Of a DNA stretch of 64,000 nt, positions 37,001 to 49,975 are shown in pieces. Origin of the DNA: Anagrus nilaparvatae (lineage: Eukaryota > Arthropoda > Insecta > Hymenoptera > Mymaridae). Both the position numbers and the translations under genes were made by a program. Position 1 is the first letter of the stretch. Each line of letters begins with the position of its first letter. Location: contig JAKSXM010000007.1 in NCBI GenBank assembly GCA_022575985.1, positions 2,606,501 through 2,670,500 of the forward strand, read 5' to 3'. The notes below the pieces were generated by a model. The model searched no databases. It was not told where the DNA came from and saw only the letters and a list, made by a program, of their open reading frames with translations.

Positions 37001-37350
37001 AACCTAAGCATAATCAAAAAATGTTAACAAAGCAAAATATTTATTTTGAAAAAAGTTGTAAAAATGGCGCGTAAAAAAAACACAATATGTTTTATGAACT
37101 ATGTATTAAAGTATACACATAAAAAACATTCTTGTAATTTTTTATTACTTTCACATAATAAAACAGTTTTATATGAAAATATTAGCTATTATCAAGAAAA
37201 TAGTAATAGGTACATGTTTTATAACGTTTTTTAGAAAGTAAAATTTTTTTTTATGGTTGTAATACCAATAAATTTATTGTTTACTTTTTTAAATAGCTTA
37301 TTTAAGAAAATATATATTTATATATATTTTGTAAAATAGAAATATCTTAC
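34096..37350. other. AT-rich DNA, probably intronic to the nAChR gene
   Basis: It lies downstream of the nAChR exon in transcription direction. I looked for the next exon (the rest of TM3, then a HFRSP-like stretch) on the minus strand and did not find it. No other gene is supported. Confidence 0.4.
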
Positions 37351-37487
37351 CTTATCGATACCAGTATCATAGCAAATATGAGATATTTGCCAAGTAAAGG
37401 AACCACTAACGAAGTAGGTGGTATTATTTCAACAACTAGTAAAAAGAACACGTGAAGACTGATAAGAATTGAAATTGAAAGTGTCAC
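37351..37487 (-). CDS. Nicotinic acetylcholine receptor alpha-subunit exon (TM2-TM3)
   Basis: A 137-bp exon with consensus splice sites: acceptor TTTGATTCCAG before 37,487 and donor AG|GTAAGA after 37,351. Its 45 codons plus two bases encode the pore-lining second transmembrane helix and the start of the third. Readable pieces are [20 protein letters not shown], then [17 protein letters not shown], then IFAMILVSI. This is the extremely conserved M2-M3 region of insect nicotinic acetylcholine receptor alpha subunits. These form pentameric acetylcholine-gated cation channels of neurons and are the site of action of neonicotinoids. The exon ends in phase 2 (AG), as needed to complete a serine before the rest of M3. 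Neither neighbouring exon was found in the window, so introns must be long or the exon is an orphan. Which alpha subunit it belongs to cannot be told from this exon. Confidence 0.92.
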
Positions 37488-40485
37488 CTGGAATCAAAAA
37501 AAGTATTTTTTAACAAAAATCTATACAAAAAATTGTATATACTTCAAAAATTTGCAAAAATTAACTGAGCCTATAATTTCGATAAAATTCTCTGAATAAA
37601 ATTATTACAGAGATAAAATTAATCGATTAACCCTCTAGGTCCAGAAAGATATATGATGAGTTTTTATAAGTTTTTAAACACATATATTTTTTGAATCAAA
37701 TACAACATCAACCTGGACATCTCATTAGTTATATATATTTTAATATTTCACTGGGAAAAAAAACTAATGAAATTAAAAATTTTTCATGTCACCTAAACAG
37801 TTAAGTTAGTTCTTCGTAACGATACTGTTTCAGAGATAATAATTTACAGTATTTGACATTTTAAAAAACCCACTTTAATGTTTATTTGTCAAACCAAAAT
37901 TTAACTGTATAGTAAGAGTTCGATTGAAAATAGATATTTTAAAACTCACAGATTTGACTCAAACTAGGCGAGGGTCGAATATTTATTTATTTTTTCTCCA
38001 CGAGACTCGGTTGTTTCAAGAAGGACTTAGAGAAATAAACTAGAGGTAAAGTATGAAAAGACCTGTGAACTCTTGCGGTTATCCACAAGAAATCCGCAAG
38101 TCAGTGTGCCAACTGTTCATATAAAAATATACATGTTTATTTTAATTTATCATTTATTTTTCGTTTGCGCAACTACCATAAGGGCCTCGAATGGTAATTT
38201 ACGTGTGATTTAGGCCATTTTTGTAAAGATTGAATATCAACTATTGGCACACTGATTTGCGGAAAATTAAAAAATTAATATAAAAAAAGTAGATATTTAA
38301 CTCGAGATAAGTTCTCAATTCAGGTTTATCTTAACTATACATAAGAAAATCATTAAATACAGTTAAAATGTATTCCATTATTAGAGTAAAAGTAAAATAA
38401 AATTATTATTAGTATTCAGTATTCGGTAATAGCATAAAATGATTGCTATAGAATTATCCAAATAACCAGTAACACAGGTATGACAAACTTTTTAATAAAA
38501 AAAATTTTTGTAATAATCATAGCTGATTTTAGAAAATATTAGAATTCCAATCACTCATTTTTTACAATTTTGTAATATTTGGTTAAATTTTGCGTGAAAA
38601 ATGAATAAACCGTGAATCGTGAAAGATGACATTTAATCTTAAAATAAGATTAAGATGCAATAAATCATTATTTTTTCTAAATAAATATTATAGGTAATTA
38701 TTAAAATAATCGAAGTAAAATCCATATTTTTAATAAAATTATTTAAATATTTTTGGTTGATATAAACGTTATTAACCATCTATTTTTGTAAAACTTTAAT
38801 TTCAGCTAGCATCATTTACAATTAGTTCATTTTTCACGTATAATGGGTGATTAGAATTTGAATCCAGCTACAATGCCGAAGCAGAACACACGTACTTTCA
38901 AGGTATATTTATTACAAAAAAATTAGCAACAGCATTTTTAAATTTATTTTAATGAAATAAGCTCATTACAGAAAAATTGGTTTCTCACGTTAATATTGTG
39001 TTTATATAATGTAAAAATGACAATTCTATTGCGAGAAAACTAACATCTATTGGTATAAAGAGTAAATTAAAACTTTTAATTTTGAACGTTAATAATATTA
39101 ATATTTTTATTTAACTAACCCACTTTTCACAGAATAAAAACTTTAAAAAATCTTACAAAAAACATAATTTTTATCTTAAAAAAACGCTTTAACAAAATAT
39201 TTCAGGATTTAAGTTAAATTTAAAATTTTTGAATTTACCTGTTAACATTACTGGTATCTGAAGTACATAAGGACATAAAATATCATTCAGGTAAAATAGC
39301 TTTACTAAACCATAGAACTTTCAAAAACTTGCTAAAGGATCTATGTTGAAAAGTAAAGTGCATACTTTGTCATTTTCTTGGTTATATAATATTTCAAGAG
39401 TTTTTATAGCTTTTTATAAATTTATATTCATAATACTCTTAAGAAAAAAACATTAAAAAAAATGAAACATTTCTTTTACTTAAATAAAAAGTGTATACAA
39501 TTTTGTTTTATTTCTTATTATAATTGGATTTTATTTGTCGTATTTTTTTTTTGTTTGTCGTAATTGAAATTTTTTATGTTTTATTTTAAATAATCATTTT
39601 TAAGTCTAAGTACGCATTAAAGCTAAGATAGCTATAAAAAAAATAATTAGTAAATCACCAATGAGTCTCAACGTTAGACTATTAAGAAGAAAAAAAACTA
39701 ACCATCAACTTTTATATAATAATAAAAAAAAAGTTGAAACTTTTATATTTATGTAATGATGTAAAAAGTTCATTAAATTTTTAACAAAATTGCATTAAAA
39801 AATAAAAATAAACTTTTTAAGATAAAATTTTTCATCATTATTTTTAAATTAATTATTTTTTATACAAAAAGCTTTTAAAATTATTAAGAAAATATGTTTT
39901 ATATGCGTTCTTATTTAAAAAAAAATTCGTTTAATGATTAATTAAGTAAATAGAACATCTGCAATAGTGCATTAGAAAAATTCTTTTCTGGGCATGTACT
40001 ATCAGGATAGTTAAATTACTACCCTAAAGGTAAAATTATTTTAAAAATTTCATTATTCTATTATAAAATCATTTACAAAGAATATATTTACTGTTAAATT
40101 TATTTAGCAACTTTTTAGACTGTAGAGCATTTATATTTTTTAATACTCTAATTTATTTATTTATTTATTATTTTTATACACGTGATAATTAAACGGGTTT
40201 ATATACTACCCTTTACATTTATAAATATTTACAGTTTGATTGGTTTATAGTTTGCACTCTGATGAACTAAAACTATGAAAATTAAATTTTTTTCGAATTT
40301 AAAAGCTATAAATAAACATAATTAGATTTTTATATTATATACATTTGAGTACATCTTTCGTTATGTAATTTAGAAGTAAATGTTGGAAGCTAAATTTTTA
40401 ATTTTTAAGTAACCAAAAAAGAAAAATTTAACATTGTAATGAAATTTTTAGAATAATTTTGCATTTAGGGTAATACACTGTAAAA
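37488..40485. other. AT-rich DNA upstream of the nAChR exon, probably intronic
   Basis: It includes a 169-bp MITE (38,094-38,262). The preceding nAChR exon (TM1 and the SGEK-like end) was searched for on the minus strand by eye and not seen. Confidence 0.4.
38094..38262. mobile_element. 169-bp MITE with CCGCAAGTCAGTGTGCCAA ends
   Basis: Inverted ends: CCGCAAGTCAGTGTGCCAA (38,094-38,112) and TTGGCACACTGATTTGCGG (38,244-38,262), with one mismatch. An internal part (GGTAATTTACGTGTGATTTA at about 38,195) resembles 56,894-56,925 in the right arm of the giant palindrome, so the two are related repeats. Confidence 0.8.
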
Positions 40486-40872
40486 AGTAACTTTCAATTG
40501 GGGCTTGACCCTTAAATCGGGCAAAACTGCCCCTAAAAAGGGCATTTTTACTGTATGAACATTTACGAAAAATTAGTAAATTTTCGAAAAAATTTGTAAA
40601 TATTCGAAAAATCGTAAATTTACTAAATTTAGTATATTAACAAAAAATTCGATTATTCTCGATTTTTTTTGGGAATTCGCAAGAAAAATTGATAATTTAC
40701 AATTTTTTTTCAAAAATTGACAAAAAATAGTTGTAAATTTACAACTTTTTTCGTAAATTCACAAAAAAAATACGATTTTTATCGAATATTTACAAAATTT
40801 TTTGAAAATTCACTAATTTTTCGAAAAAATTCTATTTTTTTTGTAAATCTAAGAAAGTTACTTTTTACAGTG
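40486..40872. mobile_element. 387-bp Tc1/mariner-type MITE flanked by TA
   Basis: Perfect 20-bp inverted ends (CACTGTAAAAAGTAACTTTC and its complement) are flanked by TA on both sides (40,484-40,485 and 40,873-40,874). The interior is dominated by TAAATTTTCGAAAAAATTTG-like variants in both orientations. There is no transposase. Confidence 0.85.
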
Positions 40873-42521
40873 TAGAAAACCAATAAAAAATCCTTTACCG
40901 ATGATTTATATTTAAGAATAAAGTAATGTTAAATGGTAATTAATGTTTATTGGTGAAGGATTTAAATAAATAAATAATAAATTATTATCTGATCTTAGAA
41001 TTAAAAAATATGAGTCTGTTTAGATGCGAGTAAAAATCATCCTCATATAAAAAAATTCAGTGTTTGCTCGTTTTTCAAGCAAATGTCAAATCGACTGTAA
41101 TATTCTTACCCTGGCGTATACAAAAACAAAAAATTATTATTAAAAAATCAGAAAAAGAAATAATAAAATTTCTCAAATTAATGGATAATCCCGTCTATTT
41201 CAAATTTTCTTTTCTCATCAATATGATAAATGATAAGCTTTTTTTTTGTATAGAAGCATAAAATTTTTTAACGAGAAATATGATATTTCTTCAAACACCC
41301 AAGAAAGAAAACGTCAATATATTTCCTATACTTAAAAAACTTAGCAAGAAAAAAAAGAGAAGGGGGTTAAATATCACAGCATGATATAAGAAAAACTCTT
41401 TCTCGCGTCTTCCGTGAATAGAAAAGCTATATAAAAGAGCTACTTGTCGAAAATTGATGGCTATAATTTTTTTTTATTGTATCTCTTCAATAAATTCTTG
41501 TTGATTTTTATACATAAAAAATGATTAAATATATTGCATTTGCCCTGTCAAAAATTTTCACCATATTATAGTCAAGGCTCCAGCAATGTTAAAGGCATTC
41601 CAAAAATTTAAATCGACTAATATGGATCCAACCCAGTAGATCATACGTATTTTTGGTCGCTAAAAACATAAAATTTAAGAACTTTGATAAAATTTTGATA
41701 ATGAAATATTGTTAATTACTCAAAATATGGCCATAAACCAAACCACCACCATAAATTATAGCCATATTCTGGTAAAAATTTTATACAGGGATCTTTGAAA
41801 TTAATTTTATTTTAAAAAAAAGAAGCTACTGTAAAAATATCGGAAGTACTTCAAATTTCTAATGCGTAAGTTCAAAAAAGAAAAATGAAAGTTTTTTGCT
41901 TTTATTAACAGGAACTTATATTCTTCTTTCTTCTCGTATATATAAAAATAATGTAAGTACGTTGAAAGCTTTTAAAAACTTTTTTTTAAAGAATAGAAGA
42001 TAACTCACATAAAAGAAAAATTAAGAAAGTAATTGTAATATACATTTTTTCTTATAGTAAAAAATTTTGGTGATAAAATATTAAGTTTTTCTTTTTTCAA
42101 GATAATAAAGAAAAAATTTATTATACATTAAAAGTTTTTTTTTTTTTTTTTTTAGTAAAATTTGTATTCTTAGCTTTTAAATTTTACTTTTTAAGTTAAA
42201 TATTCTTTAGTATTGTATCAATTGAATGTTATAACTTTTTTCTTAAGAGAAAAGAATAAGAAATTAGAATTTACTCGAGTTTAATAATTAAATCTAATAT
42301 TTCATTAAGAATAAGAATTACTTAAAAACTTTTTTTTTTTTTAATGAAAAATCTTAATATATCTTTCTTGTTAAATTAAAATTCTGATTATTTAAAAAAA
42401 GTTTAATTTTTTGTTAAAATTAATTAATATATTTTTTTTTTATCAATATTTTTAATTAAAAATTGAGTTTTATTTAAAAAAGTCGTTTAAAGAAGAATTA
42501 TAACTTGAGAAATTAAAATTA
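40873..42521. other. AT-rich non-coding DNA
   Basis: No exon, RNA gene or clear repeat recognised. Confidence 0.4.
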
Positions 42522-42824
42522 TGTGTACATTAGCCCGGTAGTTATTATAAAAAATCACTTGTATTTTTGATTATCGGGTGACAAAAGTTGCCAATTATCA
42601 AAAAAATAAAAATCACTCCAAGTGACACCACCAAATATATGGGCTCTTATGGAAACAAAAATTTTCTCCATGAGAGCCCATATATTTGGTGGCAATACGT
42701 AGGAGTGATTAAATGAGCTATAATTTTGGGAATCTTATTTTTTTGGTAAATTACTACTTTTTTCAATCGGTAATCAAAAAACCATGTAATTTTTTAAAAT
42801 AAGTGCCAGCTTAGTGTACATGTA
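42522..42824. mobile_element. 300-bp MITE with an internal perfect hairpin
   Basis: Imperfect inverted ends (TGTACATTAGC at about 42,524 and GCTTAGTGTACA ending at 42,820) enclose a core. In the core CCACCAAATATATGGGCTCT (42,628-42,647) is perfectly repeated in reverse complement at 42,673-42,692, bracketed by CACTCC and GGAGTG. No coding sequence. Confidence 0.7.
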
Positions 42825-45233
42825 ATTAATTTGCTAGATTTAATCAAGGAACACAGTTTTAAAAACTTATTTCAAAAAAGTAGTCAATCAGCTAAATACC
42901 TAATTACTAAAATTGAAAACCTGATTACTTATAAGAATTTTGAAATTTCACAAATAAAAACTTAATGTTTATTATTTTCACGAGAGATAACTTGAGCTGA
43001 ATTTATTTATCAGTGTGGAAAATCAGTGATAACTGACCTAGAACAAAGTGACTTTTATAAGTTAAAATGCTGTTAAAATTTTTTTAAATGGCATAACATA
43101 ACAAGAAACTAAATTATTTTAACAGTGTATTATACATAAATGCAGTAGTTAGAGAATAAGAATTTGACAGAAATACTGAGGAATTCAAGTGGTTAAATTT
43201 ATCTTGTTGAAATAACACTTACCCTAATATAAATAATTGATCAATACATTGGTATGCGTGATAAATATTGTTAAATATAAATAAATATTGTTAAATATTG
43301 TTAAATCTTTAAATAGATATAGTCTTTATTTAAAATTTGGATTCAGTAGAATTAAATTTTAAATTTACTGGTTCAGAGTAATGCTGGTACCAATACATTC
43401 TGGGATATTTGCGATAAAATGATGTATTTGTTAATTAAACTCGATTAAATTCAATAAAAGTACTAAACACAAAACCAAAAAGAAAAATAATAAATTATTT
43501 ATTTTAAAAAATAAAATTTGTTTTATTCAGTCAATTTTCATTTAATAGAAAACAAAAAGTTTTTTTTAACTAAAATATTTACTTTATATTCTTGAATAGC
43601 AATTTTCCTCATGATAAACTTTTTTATACGTGCTAGATAATACAAAAATTAAAGTTTACATTCTAATACGTAGATAAAAAAAAAGCAAAAACAAAATAAT
43701 TAAATGTCAAATAAAAGCCGGAAAACTAATTATTTTGTCACCTTTTAAATAGTTTAATAGAATGATAATCCAAATTTTTTTCGGTTTTCTAAATAGTGTA
43801 AAAAAATTATATAATATTTTTGCTAAATTTTATAATGCATAGTATTCAAATATAAAGACAAATAACGTCAGAGTGTCAGGTAAGTGTCACAGAAAATACT
43901 AAAAACTTGGCAAGCAAATCTGATGGTATTGTTCTTTCTCTTTTGATAGAACTTTTTTTTTAGTTATTTCAAAAGCTTTCGGCAAATGATAAAATACATG
44001 AAAAAAAAATTTAGATAAAAACCAAAAATACCACTTTGGATTTCAAAAGTTTTTTTTTTTTATAGCACTGACTTTTCACATTTATCAAAAAGTAATTTTA
44101 AATAAAAGACAATTCTTTTATTGCATGCTAAAAAATTTTTTGTTCATAAGATTCGGATACTTTTTTGTAAAGGACACTTTTATTTGAAATAAACTTGATA
44201 AAAATTTTTAAATCTCGGAAAAATTTGTAAAGCGTAAGTAATAGGTGTGGGTTGGACTAGAAAATTCAAAGATTTTTCAAGCAAGAATTTATATTAAAGT
44301 AAGTAGAAGTTTATTGGACTGATATATTACATTTTCTGATTTTCGAGAAAAGTAAACTTTGACATGTTACATTTCTATGAATTTTAATTTTCTGAATCTA
44401 AAAAGCTCAAGATGATATGGTTCAGAAATTCAGCAATTTAACTCTACTTTTTTAAGTTTGAGTTTTTATGTATTATAAATACGCATACACATAGTGCTCC
44501 AGATAAAACGCGGTAGCGGAAGGAGGGATATACGCGGTTGAAGAGAAGGTCTTCTATAGGCTTTTTAGTACGCTGAAACCATCGGTAGCTGTAACTGATT
44601 CCGGGGTCCAAACTCGCTGGTAAATAAATGGAGGAATACCCTTAAATCAGCAAATATTACGCCATATTACGCCATTTTGAGGGTTTTTTTTGCAAAATTT
44701 TGGATCTAAAGCTAATATGATCCAATAATTGCCATTTGTCAAGAGTACTCTGAAAAAAAATCCAGTTGCCAAAAGCGGAATTTTTTTTCAATTTTTTGAG
44801 ATAAATTTTACTAAAATTTATCTCAGATATACCTCTAAATTGTATCAAGTTACGCACGTTTATTCTAGTTTATCATCATACTTCACAATATTCACACTGT
44901 TTTTTTTAAAGGTTTTCATAAATTTTTTTGACTTTTAACTCTTTTCGTGAGTTAATAATAGTAATTATTATGTTAATTTACATACTATTTAATAATTAAT
45001 TTTTAAGGTAACATCTTTGTATAATTTTATTTTTATATTGTGTAAAATAATGTATTATTATTATAAATAAAAAAATATATTTTTGTAATTGTTGGATTGT
45101 GTATTATATTTTATTTTGTGTGTTATATTTTAAAAAAGAAACAACAAGAATATATTTTTGTAGTTTCCTTGAAAAGGAGTCAAATATTGACTCAAAACTA
45201 TAGGACATACTTGTGTTAACAATAAAAGAAAAA
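42825..45233. other. AT-rich non-coding DNA
   Basis: Small open frames at 44,657-44,938 overlap on both strands and show no domain. Nothing else is recognised. Confidence 0.4.
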
Positions 45234-45255
45234 GGGTATGTTGGGGTAAGATAAG

Positions 45256-46092
45256 TGAAATGCCCCTGTTCTTGGATTTTCAAACTAACTGTTTTAAAAG
45301 TTTTTAGGGGTAAAACAAATGTGGTAACCGTTGTCCGTTTGTCCATCTACACCTCCCCGCCACCAAAATGGCCAAAAAACGGTCCAAAAGCCTGTTTTTT
45401 TGGTTATCATTTTTTTTCTCTGGAACGATATTGTCAAAAACCCTGAAAATTAGCCACGGTAGTCCCATAGCATATATTTTTCAACAAAAATTGGGACTTC
45501 TATGACAACTTTAGACCGCCAAAAATTGAATTTAAAAATTTTTAAAATCAATTATTTTATAAAATTAAATATTGGGAAGGGGGCTGCACAAAATTTTATT
45601 TCAAATTATTTTTTCTAACATAAAAACACAATTTTTCCAAAAGGTTTTAGACCTCTAGACCCGGTGCGACACAGTGAAAATTCCAAAAAACTCTTTTTTT
45701 TATCGTTTTTTTACCGTTTTCTCGACAATATCACATGCAAAATCCAATGCATTTATGTTAAATTAGAAAATTAGATGTATATTGAACGGAACTTAATAAT
45801 AAAATAGATTTAAGACCTTTATACCCCATTAGACCACATATTTTGCACATGAAATTTCAAATTTTCACTATTTTTTCTCAATTATTTTGTTTTCTTTTAT
45901 AATTTTTTGACGGAATATTCCATATATAAAATTTTTTTAGTTAAATATATTATACTTTTGATCATATAACTTATTTTTTTATTTTTAGACCCTTTAGACC
46001 CCATGTTTTGAACGATAAAGTTCAAAATTTGAATTTTTTTGAAAATTTTGATGATGTAATTATTTTAAAACTTTAAATAAACATATGATTTG
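45256..46092. other. 3' non-coding part of the DDE transposon
   Basis: It lies between the transposase stop (46,093 on the minus strand) and the left inverted repeat. Three diverged segments containing TAGACC-type motifs (about 45,648, 45,828 and 45,988) recur at intervals of roughly 160-180 bp. No protein-coding sequence recognised. Confidence 0.45.
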
Positions 46093-46361
46093 TTAATCTT
46101 CATCGTTGTTTTCGTATATAACGGGGCATATGTTATCCAAATCGAATAAGTTAGTCAATACTTCAATAGGTCATATGCTTTTGGAAAGGTAACATCCATG
46201 TGATAAATAATATATAAGGGTAGCTGTATGTGAGCAACATCCTACGGTCCGCCAACCGTTGGGTTGCAATAATCTTTTATTGCATCATATCCTGTCTTAT
46301 CAGGATCACACTCCGCATAACATTTATATGTTTGTGCTGCTATATGTCTAGACCTTACTTA
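46093..46361 (-). pseudogene. C-terminal part of the DDE transposase (zinc-finger region)
   Basis: Minus-strand remnant directly abutting the giant palindrome. One frame reads VRSRHIAAQTYKCYAEC. After a frameshift near 46,255 the reading continues RTVGCCSHTATLIYYLSHG and ends NICPVIYENNDED with a stop at 46,093-46,095. The RTVGCCSH segment with the preceding cysteines is the SWIM-like zinc-binding tail seen in a widespread family of insect and cnidarian DDE-type transposase-like proteins. An in-frame TGA follows YLSKSI. It is the continuation of the transposase fragment at 58,823-59,762, from which it is now separated by 12.46 kb of palindrome. Confidence 0.8.
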
Positions 46362-46379
46362 ATTCCCTGGTGCAAAAGT

Positions 46380-46965
46380 TAACGTTAAATTTAACGTTAA
46401 AATTTAACGTTAAATTTTAACGTTAATTTTAACGTTAATTTAAGGTAACTTTAACGTTAATTTAAGGTAGATTTAACGTTAATTTAATGTTAAATTTAAC
46501 GTTAAATTTAACGTTAAAATTATCGCAGAAAATTAAAGAAAAAAAATCTTCATAATTTTGCTAATCCAATTGTACTTATTATGGAAATTACCCTGATGCT
46601 TATAAAATTTAGCATCATTACTATTTTTTCACAACTAAATTTTTTGATCAAATTAATGTTCGTTCTAACATTAAATTTAACATTAAATTTAACGTTAAAA
46701 TTCAACACTAAATTTAACGTTAAAATTCAACACTAAATTTAACGTTAAAATTCAACACTAAATTTAACGTTAAAATTCAACACTAAATTTAACGTTAAAA
46801 TTTAACATTAAATTTAACGTTAAAATTCAACACTAAATTTAACGTTAATATTTAACATTAAATTTAACGTTAAAATTCAACACTAAATTTAACGTTAAAA
46901 TTTAATGTTAAATTAAACGTTCAAATCCGATATTAAATTTAACGTTAATTTTAACGTAAAAAAAG
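46380..46965. repeat. AACGTT satellite arrays, left arm
   Basis: Two arrays are separated by about 140 bp. The outer one (46,380-46,525) mixes AACGTTAAATTT and AACGTTAATTTAAGGTA units. The inner one (about 46,670-46,965) has a regular 25-bp unit, AACGTTAAAATTCAACAC plus TAAATTT. Each unit contains the dyads AACGTT and AAATTT. Confidence 0.9.
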
Positions 46966-47766
46966 CATACAACATAACAACCAAAGTTTTAGAAACGTTT
47001 TTGAAATAAGCCTTTAAAATGTTTCAAATGTCCGTAGAAAAACGTTTCCAAACGTTTTATTAATATTTCAGGAAGTTTCATCGGCTCCGACTTTTTTCCC
47101 TTAAAAATTGCTTTTTGGCGTATTTACGGACAATTGGTGAAAAAAAAAAAAAAAAATTTAGTATTTTCTTCATTTTTTTATTTTATTAACAAATCAATGA
47201 AATGCACACAAACACAAAAAAATTGACAATTTATTAAAACTTTATTTCGATCAATAAACTACAGCTGGTTTAGTAACATCATTAGAAATTTCTGTAAATA
47301 AAAGAACATATAAATTTTTTAGCTATTATTCTCCATAAAAGTTTAAATCTGAATAAATTGCATTACCTATTTATTTTTTCAATTATATTATATGATCGTT
47401 TTAATTTTTTGAAAATGTAGTCTGAACCTCAAAAGTCAGCTATTATTAACTGCAGATGTGAAATTTTCAATTTAACAGTTTCGATCAGAACTCCATCTTT
47501 TCCAAAAAAAGTTTTATACCAGATCTCCTATCAGATTCTCAAAAATATTCATTTTTTCTTGTGAAAGTAAATTTCCAATCTCTGAAGATCAAAAAAAGTA
47601 AAAATATAGTTTTTCACACTGTCAGATTGCTGCGCTTAAATTTTTCTTAAAAATTAAGCAAATTCTTAAACATGGGTAATTTAAGGGACATTAATTTAAG
47701 GGACAGTAAATGTTTTTTTGAAAATCGAATTTTTTGTGTGCGCATAAATCACATCATATACACTGT

Positions 47767-48105
47767 GAAAATTCTTGTCTGGGTAATTAACATCTGGGTA
47801 GTAAATTTATACTACCGAGATAAAAAGGTTACTACCTATATAGTAATTACCAGATTTTACACTATATGTATCAAGAGTATCAAGTATGTGTAAAAAATAT
47901 TTTTCATTACACGCGTTAGAAAGAATCCTTTTTCTGCACGGCAAGCGTTCTTTCTTACGCTTTTAATGAAAAACTGTGTGTTAGATCACCGGATAAAAAG
48001 TAGATATTTTACTTTCCATGCTGTCAGTACTCGTTCGCTACGCTCACTCGTGCATACAACTGCATAGAAAGCATAAATCTACATTTCATCCCTTGTTTAA
48101 CAAAT
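47767..48105. other. Left-arm-only insertion in the palindrome
   Basis: The right arm reads straight through ACACTGTAAAAAATATTTTT (complement, near 57,065-57,080), whereas the left arm has about 340 extra bases here. The insert starts with a small inverted repeat (TGTCTGGGTAATTA against GTAATTACCAGA, about 47,780-47,855). It ends with a repeat shared with 29,150-29,285. It entered after the arms formed, or was lost from the right arm. Confidence 0.65.
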
Positions 48106-48964
48106 AGCTATTTTTTTCTTCGAAATCTCCTGTTTAATTTTTAAACGCGATCTTCTCGAAGCAGGGTTTCTTAAATTGACGTGCAAGTTCGGGCGATAAC
48201 TATTTCACCGATTTACTGTACAGAAAAATATATTAACATGGAACATGTTTATAGGGAGGGGTACCTGAGAACTTGAAAATTAAGGGGGGGAGGTTAAATT
48301 TGTCCTATTTAGAGGGGTGGTCAAATTTGTCCTATTTAAGTGGGGGGTAAAATTTTTCCTATTTAAGGGGGGGGGGGGTCAAATGAGACTTGGAGTAATT
48401 AAGAGACTTTGAAAAATCTAGACTTAAGGACTTAGGATAATACACGTTTATGGACTTAGAATAATATCGATTTAGGGACTTGGAATAATTCAGGTTTAGG
48501 GAATCAAAATAGTTTGGGTTTAGAATCTTAACAGCTAGTCAGGTGATAATTACTAATTATAAAATTAGAATATTGTATTGTAATCTTTTTAAGATTTGTA
48601 TTATACTTAGTCCTCAGCTGGAAGTAAACATCTTCCATGCATTTAGGTTGTGTTTACACAGACCAGTTATAAGTTTTTTTGATGGGCTGACTTCAAATTT
48701 TTTTTTTTTAAAGTTCTCGAAAAGTTTTTACAGCTTAGGGCCGAACTTAGCTAAATTAATACCTGAATAAAAAATAATCTGTAATCCCCTCAAGGATGCA
48801 CTGGCCAATGAATTTCCGAATAATGGTATATTTGCATTTCTACGAGAAAATACGTTTTATCAGCACTAAAAACGAAAAAAAAAAATTGACTAGGCCGCGA
48901 CTAGCACCATGATTTTCTGGTAGTTTTTACCCTGTAAAATGCAAAAAAACGTGAAAACGGAATC

Positions 48965-49975
48965 GGCAATAGATGCCAAAAAGATTTTGCCACTCATATG
49001 TCAAAAACCGTGTTTTTCGTATCTGAGCTACCCCAAATTTTCAAAATAACTTTTTAGGTAAATAAAATTTTAAAATCTAGATAAAAAAATCTGATTGCTA
49101 GGAAAGAAGCTTTCCAGAAGAAAAAAAATATTTCTTTTTACGATGAAACTTAGCCAAGTTATCGTCAATTTAAGATTTTCTACAATCAGATTGTCTTAAA
49201 AAAGATATTGAAAAAGCCTGTTTCTGAACATAAAATATGCATTATTTGCTTGATAATTATGGTTAAATACTTATTTTTTTTTTTTAATCGTTTACTTTTT
49301 CTCTGAGTATTTATTTTCTTCAAGAAAAAAATCATTTTTCTTTTATCACATTTCAACTTTTAGGTCAAAAACCAATAAAAATCTGTGTTAAATTTTTGCT
49401 ACTAACAGTTTTCAAAGGCTTCTGACCTACACATTAAAATTTTGTCATAAAAAAGGATTTCTTTCTTGAAGAAATGAATACTCTGGGAAAAATTAATCAA
49501 TATTTTAAGAAAAATTATTATTTTACGATGAAAATCAAGCTAGTCATGCATATTTTATGTTCAGAAACAGGCTTAATTCAATAGGATTTCAATTATTTTT
49601 AAGACATATTTCAGCAATAATATTTATAATATTTGCTTGATTATCATCGTAAAATAACAAATTTTTTTTTTAAATCATATTATTTTTCCCTGAGTATTCA
49701 TTTCTTTAAGAAAAAAATTATTTTTATTGAGAAAATTTTAATTTTTAGATCAAAAACTGTGTTAAGTAAATTTTTCTACTTGCAGTTTTCAAAGGCTTTG
49801 GATCTAAAAATTGAATTATTGTCAATAAAAATGTTTTTTTTTCTTAAGGAAATGAATTTCTAGGGAAAAATTAATCGATTAAAAAAAAAAAAAATTATTA
49901 TTTTACAATGAAAATCAAGCGAGTAATGGATGTTTAAAGTTTAGAAACAGGCTTTCTTCAATAAAGAAATATCGT
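48965..49975. repeat. Hairpin module of the left arm, related to the 13.7-kb foldback
   Basis: Sequence like the 13,686-14,840 foldback: the AAACCGTGTTTTTCGTATCT start, then two successive hairpins. The centres near 49,400 and 49,770 share CAGTTTTCAAAGGCTT, and the arms share AATTATTATTTTACGATG. The mirror module is at about 54,290-56,020. Confidence 0.8.
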
